NCBI GenBank assembly: GCA_038207745.1 | Contig: JBBQZL010000010.1 | Location: 1 to 25,185 of the forward strand | Direction of reading: 5' to 3' | From: JBBQZL01 sp038207745 | GTDB taxonomy: Bacteria; Actinomycetota; Thermoleophilia; Solirubrobacterales; 70-9 | DNA: 25,185 nt | In this document: positions 1 to 7,694 of the stretch, piece after piece | Layout of the letters: each line of letters starts with the position of its first letter | Numbering within the stretch: the first letter of the stretch is position 1 | Program-made: the position numbers and the translations under genes | Notes under the pieces: generated by a model | What the model saw: the letters and a program-made list of their open reading frames with translations, nothing else | Told to the model about the DNA's origin: nothing | The model's database searches: none

Positions 1-1
1 C

Positions 2-748
2 CACGTCAAGTTCGACAGCGGTATGGGCCGACTCGGCAACTCGGACCCGGAACAGACACTTGCCCTTGTCGCTGCGTGTGCCGGGGATCCCGACCTCGAG
101 TTGTCCGGCTTCTGGACCCACTTCGCGACAGCCGATGAGCAGGGCGACGAGTTTTTCGATGAGCAGATGGAGCGCTTCTCCGAGCTGGCCGCGATGGTTC
201 GCGCCGACCACCCCGGGGTCACCATTCATGCAGCCAACTCTGCCGCGGTGCTCCGGAACCCGGCCTCGCATTTCGACATGGTCCGCTGCGGCGTTGCGAT
301 CTACGGGCTCGATCCGTTTGGCCGCGACCCCTCCGAGCACGATCTGGATCCGGTCCTCTCGGTGCACAGCTACGTCGCCGACGTGAAGCAATTCTCGACC
401 GGTGACAGCGCCGGCTACGGCCGGACCTGGCGGGCGCCATCCGATGCCTGGGTCGGCGTGGTCCCGGTTGGATACGGGGACGGGATCCGCCGCAGCACTT
501 CCAACAACGGTGAGATTCTGGTCGGAGGGCAACGGCATCCGGTGGTCGGAACAGTCTCAATGGACAATCTGACCATCCATCTGGGACCCGAGACCGAAGT
601 GAAACCCGGCGATCCCGCGGTTCTTATCGGCAGGCAGGGTGACGACCGGATCGGTGCCGAGGAGATCGCAGCCCGGCTCGGAACCATCAACTACGAGGTC
701 ACCTGCGCGATCTCACCGCGGGTTCCCCGGTACGTTTCGCAATCGTGA
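2..748 (+). CDS. alr: Alanine racemase, C-terminal part (5' end outside window)
   Basis: Alanine racemase interconverts L- and D-alanine with PLP, supplying D-Ala for peptidoglycan in the cytoplasm. The frame is open from base 2 with no start, so the first ~130 residues (including the PLP lysine) lie outside; the family is usually 370-390 aa and about 248 residues are visible. The N-terminal end of the visible part is TIM-barrel sequence (VKFDSGMGRLG, then HAANSAAVLR and VRCGVAIYG). The C-terminal beta domain follows, with SAGYGRTW carrying the second catalytic Tyr, then VPVGYGDG and VGTVSMDNL, all matching family motifs. The stop overlaps the GTG start of cca by 4 nt (GTGA), implying translational coupling. 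Nothing looks degenerate. The family assignment is firm; only the missing 5' end limits it. Confidence 0.95.
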   Translation, partial: HVKFDSGMGRLGNSDPEQTLALVAACAGDPDLELSGFWTHFATADEQGDEFFDEQMERFSELAAMVRADHPGVTIHAANSAAVLRNPASHFDMVRCGVAIYGLDPFGRDPSEHDLDPVLSVHSYVADVKQFSTGDSAGYGRTWRAPSDAWVGVVPVGYGDGIRRSTSNNGEILVGGQRHPVVGTVSMDNLTIHLGPETEVKPGDPAVLIGRQGDDRIGAEEIAARLGTINYEVTCAISPRVPRYVSQS

Positions 749-2199
749 GCGCAGACAGATCATCCCGGCCCGGGATCGGCGAGATCGAGGCGCGCCTCGG
801 CGGATCGCCGGTGGTCCAGGCTGCAAGAGCCACGCTCGGCGAAGGCCAGGGAGTCTGGATCGTCGGCGGCGCAATCCGCGACGCTGCTCTCGGACTTGAA
901 GTAGTCGATCTTGATCTTGCAGTCGAGGGCGAACCACGAGCCATCGCCGCGGCCATCGCGGGAGGTTCCGGCGGACACGCCTTTGAGCTATCGGCCGAGT
1001 TCGAGACCTGGCGGGCGGCTGGGCCCGGATGGCAGGTTGACATGACCCCGCTTCGAGGCGACGGGCTGGCGACGGATCTGGGCATGCGCGACTTCACGAT
1101 CGGCGCGGTGGCGATGCCCCTTGGCGGCGGTGACCTCGTGGATCCATTTCGCGGCCTCGAAGACCTCCGGGCCGCAGTCCTCAGGGCGGTTTCCAAGACC
1201 ACGTTCACCGACGATCCCCTGCGCCTGCTTCGAGCGGCCCGGCTTGCAGCCCGGTTCGGGCTCGATCTCGAAGGCGGCACCGTGACCCTGGCGCGGGAGG
1301 CTGCCCCGAGAGCGGGGGAGTCCGCGGGGGAGCGGCAATTCGCAGAGCTCCGGTTGATGATCACGGGGCCTGATCCACTCAGGGGCATCGCGTTGCTGGA
1401 CGAACTCGGTGTCACCCCGATCGTGTTGCCGGAACTCGACGGGCTGCGCGGGGTCGGGCAGAATCGCAACCATCACCTCGATGTCCACGGCCACACCCTG
1501 GAGGTGCTCGAGCGCGTGCTCGAGATCGACTCCAACCTCGAGTCGTTTGCCGGTCAGAGGAGCGCTGACCTGCGGGACTTCCTCGATCAGCCGCTCGCCA
1601 ACGAGATCACCCGTGGCGGGGCACTTCGATTCGCGGCTCTCTTCCACGACCTCGGCAAGCCCGAAACGCGTGTGGCCGAGGGTGATCGCGTCACCTTCAT
1701 CGGTCACGATGAGGTCGGAGCCCGGCTCGCAGAGCAGATCTGTGCGCGACTGCGGACAAGCCGGCGTCTTTCGCGCCATCTCAGCGCGATCACGCTTCAT
1801 CACCTGCACCTTGGTTTCATGACACATGAGATGCCGCTCTCGCGACGGCGCATCCACGAGTACCTGTCGGTCACCGATCCGGTCTCCGTGGACGTCACCG
1901 TGCTGACGATCGCCGATCGTCTCTCCGCGAGGGGCATCGGCCCGATCGCCGGCCAGGAGATGATTACGTCGCATCTACAACTCGCATCACAGATGATCGC
2001 CGCCGGCCTCGATCGCCACCGTGATGGACCGCCTCAGGCGCCGCTGGATGGGACCGACGTGATCGAGGATCTAGGAGTCGCTCCCGGGCCGCTGGTCAGC
2101 GAGGTCCTGGACGAACTCCAGGCGGCGGCGTACGCGGACGAGATCAGTGGACGTGACGAGGCGCTCAGGCACGCGCGAGAGTTCCTGGCAGGCAGGTAG
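745..2199 (+). CDS. cca: CCA-adding tRNA nucleotidyltransferase with HD domain
   Basis: This 484-aa enzyme builds or repairs the 3'-CCA end of tRNAs. The nucleotidyltransferase head has the GGAIRDAALG motif at about residues 41-50 followed by the metal-binding pair D55/D57 (VDLDLAV). A second head motif MRDFTIGAVAM lies near 114-124; the usual Asn of RDFTINA is Gly here. The neck motif TFTDDPLRLLRAARLAARF lies near 153-171. The C-terminal half carries an HD phosphohydrolase domain (HHLDVHGHT, then FAALFHDLGKP), as in many bacterial CCA/poly(A)-polymerase family members. The GTG start overlaps the alr stop by 4 nt; the two genes are probably one operon. Poly(A) polymerase is the main alternative, but the motif set and actinobacterial-type HD architecture favour CCA addition. 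Confidence 0.93.
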   Translation: MSADRSSRPGIGEIEARLGGSPVVQAARATLGEGQGVWIVGGAIRDAALGLEVVDLDLAVEGEPRAIAAAIAGGSGGHAFELSAEFETWRAAGPGWQVDMTPLRGDGLATDLGMRDFTIGAVAMPLGGGDLVDPFRGLEDLRAAVLRAVSKTTFTDDPLRLLRAARLAARFGLDLEGGTVTLAREAAPRAGESAGERQFAELRLMITGPDPLRGIALLDELGVTPIVLPELDGLRGVGQNRNHHLDVHGHTLEVLERVLEIDSNLESFAGQRSADLRDFLDQPLANEITRGGALRFAALFHDLGKPETRVAEGDRVTFIGHDEVGARLAEQICARLRTSRRLSRHLSAITLHHLHLGFMTHEMPLSRRRIHEYLSVTDPVSVDVTVLTIADRLSARGIGPIAGQEMITSHLQLASQMIAAGLDRHRDGPPQAPLDGTDVIEDLGVAPGPLVSEVLDELQAAAYADEISGRDEALRHAREFLAGR

Positions 2200-2232
2200 C
2201 AACGGCGGGCTCATGCTCAGGCTCGCGGTGCG

Positions 2233-2248
2233 CCCACCGTACGGCGGG
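2233..2248. promoter_or_regulatory. Near-palindrome upstream of infA
   Basis: The 16-bp CCCACCGT/ACGGCGGG is a palindrome with a single mismatched pair, ending 17 nt before the infA ATG in the 66-nt cca-infA gap. It could be an operator or part of a leader hairpin. No convincing -10/-35 pair was recognised nearby. Confidence 0.25.
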
Positions 2249-2265
2249 TAGTACGCTCCACCTAC

Positions 2266-2484
2266 ATGGGCAAAGAAGAAAAGATTGAGATGGAGGGCGA
2301 GATCACCGAAGCCCTCCCCAACACGATGTTCCGCGTCAAGCTCGATAACGACCACGATGTGCTCGGGCACATCTCCGGGAAGATGCGCCGGCACTACATC
2401 CGCATCCTCCCCGGCGACCGCGTCAAGATCGAGCTCTCGCCGTACGACCTGACCCGCGGTCGGATCACGTACAGATACAAGTAG
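2266..2484 (+). CDS. infA: Translation initiation factor IF-1
   Basis: The 72-aa single OB-fold (S1-like) protein binds the ribosomal A site of the 30S subunit during initiation. The sequence shows the family hallmarks: an EMEGEITEALPN N-terminal strand, FRVKLDN, the ISGKMRRHYIRILPGDRV core and the LSPYDLTRGRITYRYK C-terminus, at exactly the usual length. It starts at ATG and follows cca by 66 nt. The neighbourhood is unusual: infA normally sits between secY/map and rpmJ/rpsM in the ribosomal protein cluster, whereas here it stands alone between cca and a PqqD-like gene. It may be the only copy relocated, or a second paralog; the window cannot decide. Confidence 0.96.
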   Translation: MGKEEKIEMEGEITEALPNTMFRVKLDNDHDVLGHISGKMRRHYIRILPGDRVKIELSPYDLTRGRITYRYK

Positions 2485-2507
2485 CGGGAAGCCCAGGGTC
2501 CTCGAGA

Positions 2508-2973
2508 GTGACGGCATCCGAGGTCAGGCGATATCGCGCAAACGTTGACGAACTCGTTCACGAGAACGTCGAGGGCGAGGTGATCATCATCCACCTCAGC
2601 TCCGGCAACTACTTCAGCCTCACAGGCAGCGGCGCGAGGATCTGGGAGTTGCTGAAATACGGTGCCGACAGCGAGTCCCTCGCCGCTGGCGCTTGAACAC
2701 GGTCAGATCCCGGCCGACACCCGGTCCGTGCTGGACGATCTTCTTGAACGTCTTGCGGCCGATTCGCTGGTAGTCGAAGTCTCCGATCGCGAAGCTTCTC
2801 CCGGCCCGGCTCCCGAGCCTTCCGAGGCCGCTGGCCAATTCGTCGCGACCGCCAACCCAGGATACGTTGTCCCGAGGTTGGAGAAATTCACCGACCTCAG
2901 CGACTACTTCCTGGTTGACCCGATCCACGATGTCGGGCTGGCGGGTTGGCCCAACCGTCCTCCCGAGGGATAG
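2508..2973 (+). pseudogene. PqqD-like protein with DPIHDV...GWP tail, apparently frameshifted
   Basis: PqqD-family proteins are small winged-helix peptide-binding modules (RiPP recognition elements) that present precursor peptides to modifying enzymes. From the GTG at 2508 the frame encodes a PqqD-like N-half with GNYFSLTGSGARIWELL, but stops at 2694-2696. Homology continues in the +1 frame (LEHGQIPADTRSVLDDLLERL, the usual C-terminal helices) up to the stop at 2971-2973. Removing one G from the run GCTGGCGCTT near 2683-2690 would give SLAAALEHG and restore one 154-aa protein. After the PqqD module comes a Pro/Ala-rich linker and a distinctive tail LEKFTDLSDYFLVDPIHDV, then AGWPNRPPEG. The tail could be a fused peptide substrate or a docking element (inference). 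It precedes an HPr-kinase-like gene. A sequencing error cannot be excluded. Confidence 0.6.
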
Positions 2974-3996
2974 GCCGCCGTCGGGGATCAACAACCAGTC
3001 GGCCGCGCTCGATGACTCGGCGGCAGAGGCATTCGTTGCCGCGATGTTCGATCATCATCTGGAGGCCGAACGACGCACCGGAGTTGTCGGTCGCAGATCA
3101 ATGATCGCCGGCAGACGGTTGGAGCTTCGATCGGCCGGCCCCTCCATGCTGGAGGCACTTGCCGGACCCCTCGAGCACCTGCCGACCGCTGATGGTGAGC
3201 CGAATCAGCTGACCGTGAGCCTGTTCGACACGACATCCTCGGGTGTCGAGCCGCCGCCATGGCCGTTGGCATTGCCCGAGATCGTTCCCGGGACCCGCCC
3301 ACTCTTCCGCTTTCAGGATGACGCCAGGTACGTCACCATCGATCCGGTGCGCGGTTGGACTCAGGTCATTGACTGCGACCGATCTGCGGCGGTCTTCCAT
3401 CTCGTGACCTGGGGCGTTGTTTCGTCCATGCTGCGGCGGTCGGGCAGCAGGGGGCCGGCGCTCTCCTGGTCGGCAAGGGTGGGACCGGCAAATCGACGCT
3501 CTCGATCAGCTGCGCGATCGAGGGCATGAGTATCTGCGCGGACGACTATGTGGTCATCGAGCCGGGCGATCCTGTGGTGGCTCATGCATTCGTGTCAACC
3601 GGGAAGTTGTCATCCGGATCCGTCGACAGGCTCGGGCTCGATCGCAACGAGATTCCCGACTACCAGGGGGCCTTGGACAGGGGAGAGAAGTTTGTATTGG
3701 GCCTGGACACGATTGCCCCGGGCAGGCTTGTGCCCGAACTCGAAGTCGTCGCCGTGATCGTGCCCGAGGTGGGATCACTCGACAAGCCCCAGGTGACATC
3801 CATGGCAGCCCCACAGACAATGCGCCATTTCGCGCCGAGTACGGTTATCCAGCAAAGCACCCACGGCAGGGATTCGTTGAGGGTCATGGCACAGATCTCA
3901 CGCGCGGTGCCAGGCTTCAGGCTCGGACTCACAACCGATGACCAGCTGAATGCTGCCGCAGTGAGGGAGGTGATCGAGAGTGTCCGGTCCAGATGA
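2930..3996 (+). pseudogene. HPr-kinase-like P-loop protein, apparently frameshifted
   Basis: The 3' half (frame of 3472-3996) encodes a Walker A loop GKGGTGKST at 3472-3498, then CAIEGMSICADDYVVI and a ~150-aa kinase-like tail ending VREVIESVRSR. This is the layout of HPr kinase/phosphorylase C-domain relatives found beside PqqD proteins, some of which phosphorylate lasso-peptide precursors. The 5' half lies in the next frame (RRSMIAGRRLELRSAGPS, then DPVRGWTQVIDCDRSAAVFH and VTWGVV) and must pass to FVHAAAVGQQGAGALLVG, so one base appears to be missing near 3417-3423. The start is unsettled: ATG 2930 overlaps the PqqD gene by 44 nt, while ATG 3044 would give about 317 aa after repair. With two lesions in adjacent genes, decay is more likely than error. 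The substrate is unknown. Confidence 0.55.
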
Positions 3997-4309
3997 TCAT
4001 GGGAGTGAATGCGTCCTGGGCGCGATGATCATCGTCCACAACGGTGAGCGGTATCTCCGTGAGGCGATCGAGAGTGTGCTCGGGCAAACGGTCCCGGACC
4101 TTGACCTGGTCGTCGTCGACAATGCCTCGACCGATGGAAGCAGGGCGGTCGCCGAGAGCTTTGGTGACCCGGTGCGCGTGGTCGCTGAACCGCAGCAGGG
4201 GATCAGGGCCTTGATCCGGAATCGGAAGGGTTCTGAGCGCGATTCCGCTCGATCTGCTTCTTGGGCATCAGGAACATGGCCGCCCTGCTGGCTGCGGGAT
4301 CTTGCGTGA
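3980..4309 (+). pseudogene. GT2 glycosyltransferase, 5' fragment
   Basis: A GTG at 3980, overlapping the end of the HPr-kinase-like gene by 17 nt, opens a typical family 2 glycosyltransferase N-terminus: MIIVHNGERYLREAIESVLG, then DLVVVDNASTDGS (nucleotide-sugar-binding region) and VRVVAEPQQGI. Full-length GT2 proteins are 230-330 aa. Here recognisable homology ends at about 4200, just before the expected AARNRG motif, and the rest of the 109-codon frame is antisense to the 3' end of the convergent GT2 gene. The DXD motif and acceptor half are missing, so the product cannot be a working transferase. It was probably the third gene of the PqqD/HPr-kinase-like cluster. The truncation point is a likely deletion or rearrangement junction. 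Confidence 0.65.
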
Positions 4310-4931
4310 GAATGTCGCCGTGGATTCGTCGGACCATCAGCGGCCGGACGATCGTTGCCATCACCACTCCTCTCTCGGTGGCGCGCTGAAGAAAATCGAG
4401 GTCCTCCGCATGTGAGAGCTCCTCGTCGAATCCTCCGGTCTCGACTGCAGCTGCGCGGCGGATCATCGATCCACCCAACCCGGGCAGGTGTTCCGAGAGG
4501 GTCCAGGTGTCTGGAGCGATCCTCCGGACCGGGACATCTGATCCGGGTGACCAGAATGGAAGCTCGGCCCCCGGCTCGTGAAGCAACGATTGCGTGGTCA
4601 TCACGCATCCGAGCTGAGGATTGTCGTCCATGAGGCCTGCCTGGATCGAGAGTTTCTCCGGTTCCATCAGGTCTTCGGCATCGTGGAAGCAGATCAGATC
4701 GCCATCGGACTTCGAAATGCCGCGATTCCGGGCCGCCGACGGGCCGCCATCTGGCTGGGAGATGGCAGTTACCTCCGGGTATCGACGCGCCACCGCGAGC
4801 GTCCCGTCGGTGGAGCCGTCGTCGATCACGATCAACTCTTCGGGCCGGCGTGTCTGCGAAAGCACGCTTTCGATCGCCTCGCCAAGAAAGCGTTCGGCGT
4901 TGTAGGCGGGGATCACGACGCTGATGCTCAA
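4203..4931 (-). CDS. Family 2 glycosyltransferase
   Basis: This 242-aa cytosolic or membrane-associated sugar transferase has a GT-A fold. SVVIPAYNAERFLGEAIESV at residues 4-23 and ELIVIDDGSTDGT form the nucleotide-sugar site. GGPSAARNRGISKSDGDLI leads to HDAED, standing in for the DXD metal motif. GGSMIRRAAAVETGGFDEEL and AEDLDFLQRATERG form the acceptor side, and RRIHGDILTQD is near the end. The TTG start at 4931 overlaps the stop of the GH63-like gene by 4 nt (TTGA), making it the last gene of a five-gene operon. The acceptor cannot be told from sequence. It converges on a truncated GT2 whose N-terminus resembles its own. There is no membrane anchor. Confidence 0.85.
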   Translation of the reverse strand: MSISVVIPAYNAERFLGEAIESVLSQTRRPEELIVIDDGSTDGTLAVARRYPEVTAISQPDGGPSAARNRGISKSDGDLICFHDAEDLMEPEKLSIQAGLMDDNPQLGCVMTTQSLLHEPGAELPFWSPGSDVPVRRIAPDTWTLSEHLPGLGGSMIRRAAAVETGGFDEELSHAEDLDFLQRATERGVVMATIVRPLMVRRIHGDILTQDPAASRAAMFLMPKKQIERNRAQNPSDSGSRP

Positions 4932-6148
4932 AGGTGACTCCCGGATGCAGCGGGGTCGGGGTCGACCATCTCGGCGATCAGGGCTGACCAGGCGAAATCC
5001 TGCGCACCGAGGCCGGTTCCATCGCGAGGGTCGTAATACTCGCGGAGGCCTTCGCGCCTGGCGGCACCCGCGAGTCGGCGGGTCATCTCGGCAGCCGCTT
5101 CCGTGTAGCCCAGCCGCAGCATCCCCAGCCAGATCATCCAGGCGGAGTTGACCCAGGTCGGCCCGCGCCAGTAGCGGCGTATCGGTCCGCGTCCGCCACC
5201 TGGTTCGTAGGTGGGTTCGGATGCGGAAACCGAGGGTGGAGCCACGTTGGTCCAGAACCGATCCGGATCGAGAAGGTGCTCATTGATCAGCCGATGCCCG
5301 ATCTCGTCCGGAAGGTCCGGAAGCGCCAGTGGGGCAAGCGCCGTCCAGGTCGATACCTGTATCCGGCGCTCGCCGGGCCGCGCCGTGTCCAGGAAGAGCC
5401 CGCGCCTCTTGTCCCAGAGCCGGTCGATGATCGCGGGAGTGATCGATGGCCGCCCGAGCGACTGGAGCGAGAGACACCAGAGGACATTTGTGACGACCTC
5501 GCAGAGAGCGGGGCCGCCCGCGGCAAGGATCCGCCGGGCGTCGAAGTCGAGCTTTCGGTTGTGGAGAACCAGGAATGGAAAACCGATGCTGCCGGTTCCT
5601 CTTCGGCCCCAGACGGGGTCGAACTTCGGCGACGCATCGAGTCCCGATTCATCGGGCTGGATGATCCAGAGCAGACCGTCGCCATCGAAGTCGCGGTTCG
5701 CGGTCAGCCAGTCGGCCTGCGCCGAAATCCGGGGCTCCTCGCTTGGATCGCCGACCGCGATCTTCCAGGCCCAGGCCAGCAGCGGCGGCTGGATCGTCCC
5801 GGTCTGGAACGAGGCTCGCGACTTGATGTTGTAGAAGGCGAGGCGTTCGAGGCTGACCGGCTGGTCCCAGAAGATCGTGTGGCCGATGAAGCCGTCCGGC
5901 TTCTGCGCGTTGAGAAGAGTCTCGAGCTCGGCTCTTGCGCGGTCCGGGTCGAAGCGACGCCAGACGATCGCCGCAAAACATGAGTCCCAGTACCACTGCC
6001 ACGGGTAGCGGGTCGGGCTCGGGCGGGTGTAGGCGAAACTACGGCCGTCGTCGCGCGATCCTTCGATCCAGCTGCCTGCAAGGACCCGCTCGGCGACCGC
6101 GAGCGTCTCGCGCGTCTGGCTGCCGGACCCTGGCGGGTCGGGGGTCAA
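4928..6148 (-). CDS. GH63-like (alpha/alpha)6 glycoside hydrolase
   Basis: The 406-aa protein has no signal peptide, so it is probably cytoplasmic. It resembles the GH63 branch containing mannosylglycerate/glucosylglycerate hydrolases. Visible motifs are YPWQWYWDSCFAA at 48-60, DGFIGHTIFW at 85-94, QPDESGLDASPKFDP at 164-178 (Asp171 a candidate general acid), the hallmark RRYWRGPTWVNSAW at 324-337, and LREYYDPRDGTGLGAQDFAW at 368-387 (Glu370 a candidate base). It starts with TTG at 6148, overlapping the permease stop by 4 nt (TTGA), and overlaps the next GT2 gene the same way. A role in turnover of a glucosyl- or mannosyl-glycerate type solute, or trimming of a glycan handled by the neighbouring exporter, is plausible but inferred. 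Trehalase-like enzymes share the fold and are the main alternative. Confidence 0.8.
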   Translation of the reverse strand: MTPDPPGSGSQTRETLAVAERVLAGSWIEGSRDDGRSFAYTRPSPTRYPWQWYWDSCFAAIVWRRFDPDRARAELETLLNAQKPDGFIGHTIFWDQPVSLERLAFYNIKSRASFQTGTIQPPLLAWAWKIAVGDPSEEPRISAQADWLTANRDFDGDGLLWIIQPDESGLDASPKFDPVWGRRGTGSIGFPFLVLHNRKLDFDARRILAAGGPALCEVVTNVLWCLSLQSLGRPSITPAIIDRLWDKRRGLFLDTARPGERRIQVSTWTALAPLALPDLPDEIGHRLINEHLLDPDRFWTNVAPPSVSASEPTYEPGGGRGPIRRYWRGPTWVNSAWMIWLGMLRLGYTEAAAEMTRRLAGAARREGLREYYDPRDGTGLGAQDFAWSALIAEMVDPDPAASGSHL

Positions 6149-6915
6149 ACCGCCTGCCTCCGCATCTGCCTGAGCGCAAGCGCGCCGAGAACCAGAGTCA
6201 GACCGACAACCGCCACGTATCCCGGCCAGGTACCGGCCCAGGTCACATCACCGATGAATCCCTGCCGAACCGCCTGCAGAACATCGTTGACCGGATTGAT
6301 CTCGGCGATCGTCCGCAGCCAATTCTGGAGCAGCGCCATCGGTGCGTAGGCGGCGGTCAGGAAGATCGCGGCCAGCATCCCCGACTGCATCAGCGGGGAG
6401 ACCGATTGGGACTTGTACTTGAGCGCCAGCATCGATCCCCAGAATGCACCGATCACGGCCATCGCAGGGATGATCGTGTAGGTGATCAGCATCCCGTCGA
6501 GCCCGGGGAAGCGGCCACCGAGAATCATCGCGATGGCGAAGACGAATGTCGCCGGTATCACCGCCCGGATCGCCGCCGAGGTGACCATTCCTGCAAGCAG
6601 CACCCACCGTGGGGCGGGCGAGGCAAGCAGCCGATCCAGCCATCCCTGCTCGATGTCGCGGGCGAGGTTTACGCCGGTGGCCGCGCCGGTGAAGGCGGCT
6701 GCCTGGAGCATGCTGACCGGGAGCACGAAGTTGAGGTAGCTGTTCCCGTCGAAGCCGCGCAATCCGACCAGGGCGCCGAAGATCCCGTTGATACCGAGAA
6801 AGAAGATCGCGGGAGCCAGGATCCCGGGGACCGCTGCACCGGGCACTCGCAGAAGCTCGTTCCGAGAACGCCCGACCAGCGCCCTGATCGTCGCCACGTT
6901 TGCCTGCCAGCCCAT
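6145..6915 (-). CDS. ABC-2 type exporter permease (second of pair)
   Basis: This is an integral membrane permease of about 256 aa in the DrrB-like ABC-2 family. Six hydrophobic segments are visible, for example around GILAPAIFFLGINGIFGALV, MITYTIIPAMAVIGAFWGSM-type stretches, and the C-terminal YVAVVGLTLVLGALAL followed by a basic tail. The LARDIEQGWLDRLLASPAPR loop between helices 2 and 3 is the family's conserved cytoplasmic segment, and INPVNDVLQAVRQGF is the usual motif before the last helix. ATG 6915 was chosen because it follows the upstream stop by a few bases, has a GAGG just upstream and gives the same length as its partner. A GTG at 6969 would overlap the upstream gene by 49 nt. It presumably heterodimerises with the preceding permease. 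Confidence 0.85.
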   Translation of the reverse strand: MGWQANVATIRALVGRSRNELLRVPGAAVPGILAPAIFFLGINGIFGALVGLRGFDGNSYLNFVLPVSMLQAAAFTGAATGVNLARDIEQGWLDRLLASPAPRWVLLAGMVTSAAIRAVIPATFVFAIAMILGGRFPGLDGMLITYTIIPAMAVIGAFWGSMLALKYKSQSVSPLMQSGMLAAIFLTAAYAPMALLQNWLRTIAEINPVNDVLQAVRQGFIGDVTWAGTWPGYVAVVGLTLVLGALALRQMRRQAV

Positions 6916-6920
6916 CGCCC

Positions 6921-7694
6921 TCAGACCCCGGTCCTGAGTCGGTGGCGAAGCGCCGAGGCGCTCATCCACAGCCCGAGCGCGAAGATCAGCGCAACCGCGG
7001 CGATCGCCTCGAGGGCCACGGTGGCGGTCAGGTGAGAGATGAACGGCTCACGGACGCCGTTGACGATGAAGCTGAGCGGATTGAATGCCGCGATCGTCTG
7101 CGCCGGTTCCGCCATCAGGCTCTTCGGGAAGAAGGCGGTGGAGAGAAAGAGGCCGACAAAGATCAACGGGAAGAGCCCCTGGACGATGCTCGCGGTCCCG
7201 GTCCAGAGGGCTATCGAGGCCGCGATCGCGCCGATTGCCGTCGCCGTCGCGGTGACCAGGGCAAGCGCCAGCAGGATCCCGAGGATGCCACCCTCGAAGT
7301 GAACACCGAAGACGACGCCGACGACGATGAACCAGGCTCCCGCGATCAAACCGAGGACGGCGGTCCCGGCCAACCGGCCGAAGATCACCGCGTAGCGCGA
7401 GATCGGCGCTACGAAGAGCCGGTCGATGAATCCCATCTCGATGTCCACCGCCATCGCGATCCCGCCGCTGTTCCCGGCGATCATCAGCGCCTGCATGGTG
7501 GCGCCGGCAAGCATGAACTGGAGAAAGCTCTGGACGGGGGGAAACCCGGGCAGATTGATCGCGCTTCCCGCTCCTCCGGTCTGAAAGGCCAGCATCAGGG
7601 TTGGGAAGAGGACGATCGGCGCGATCAGCTGCGGTCGCCTGAAGGTCTGGCGTATCGACCGCATCCCGAGCGCCCTGACCACCCTCAGTTTCAC
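6921..7694 (-). CDS. ABC-2 type exporter permease (first of pair)
   Basis: This 257-aa DrrB-like permease has six predicted membrane spans. After a basic N-terminus (MKLRVVRALGMRSIRQTFRR) come LIAPIVLFPTLMLAFQTGG, the conserved loop AMAVDIEMGFIDRLFVAPIS, and spans at LAGTAVLGLIAGAWFIVVGV, ALALVTATATAIGAIAASIA and LFPLIFVGLFLSTAFF. The FNPLSFIVNGVREPF motif and a last helix ALEAIAAVALIFALGLWMS follow. The GTG start overlaps the ATPase stop by 4 nt (GTGA). With the ATPase and the second permease it forms a complete heteromeric exporter. The substrate is unknown; Drr-type systems export hydrophobic glycosides or lipids, and the downstream glycosidase and glycosyltransferase hint at a glycosylated cargo. 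Confidence 0.88.
   Translation of the reverse strand: MKLRVVRALGMRSIRQTFRRPQLIAPIVLFPTLMLAFQTGGAGSAINLPGFPPVQSFLQFMLAGATMQALMIAGNSGGIAMAVDIEMGFIDRLFVAPISRYAVIFGRLAGTAVLGLIAGAWFIVVGVVFGVHFEGGILGILLALALVTATATAIGAIAASIALWTGTASIVQGLFPLIFVGLFLSTAFFPKSLMAEPAQTIAAFNPLSFIVNGVREPFISHLTATVALEAIAAVALIFALGLWMSASALRHRLRTGV

Noticed and set aside
2683..3423. Programmed ribosomal frameshifting in the PqqD-like and kinase-like genes
   Set aside because: No slippery heptamer, shifty stop or stimulatory structure is apparent at either site; mutation or sequence error is simpler.
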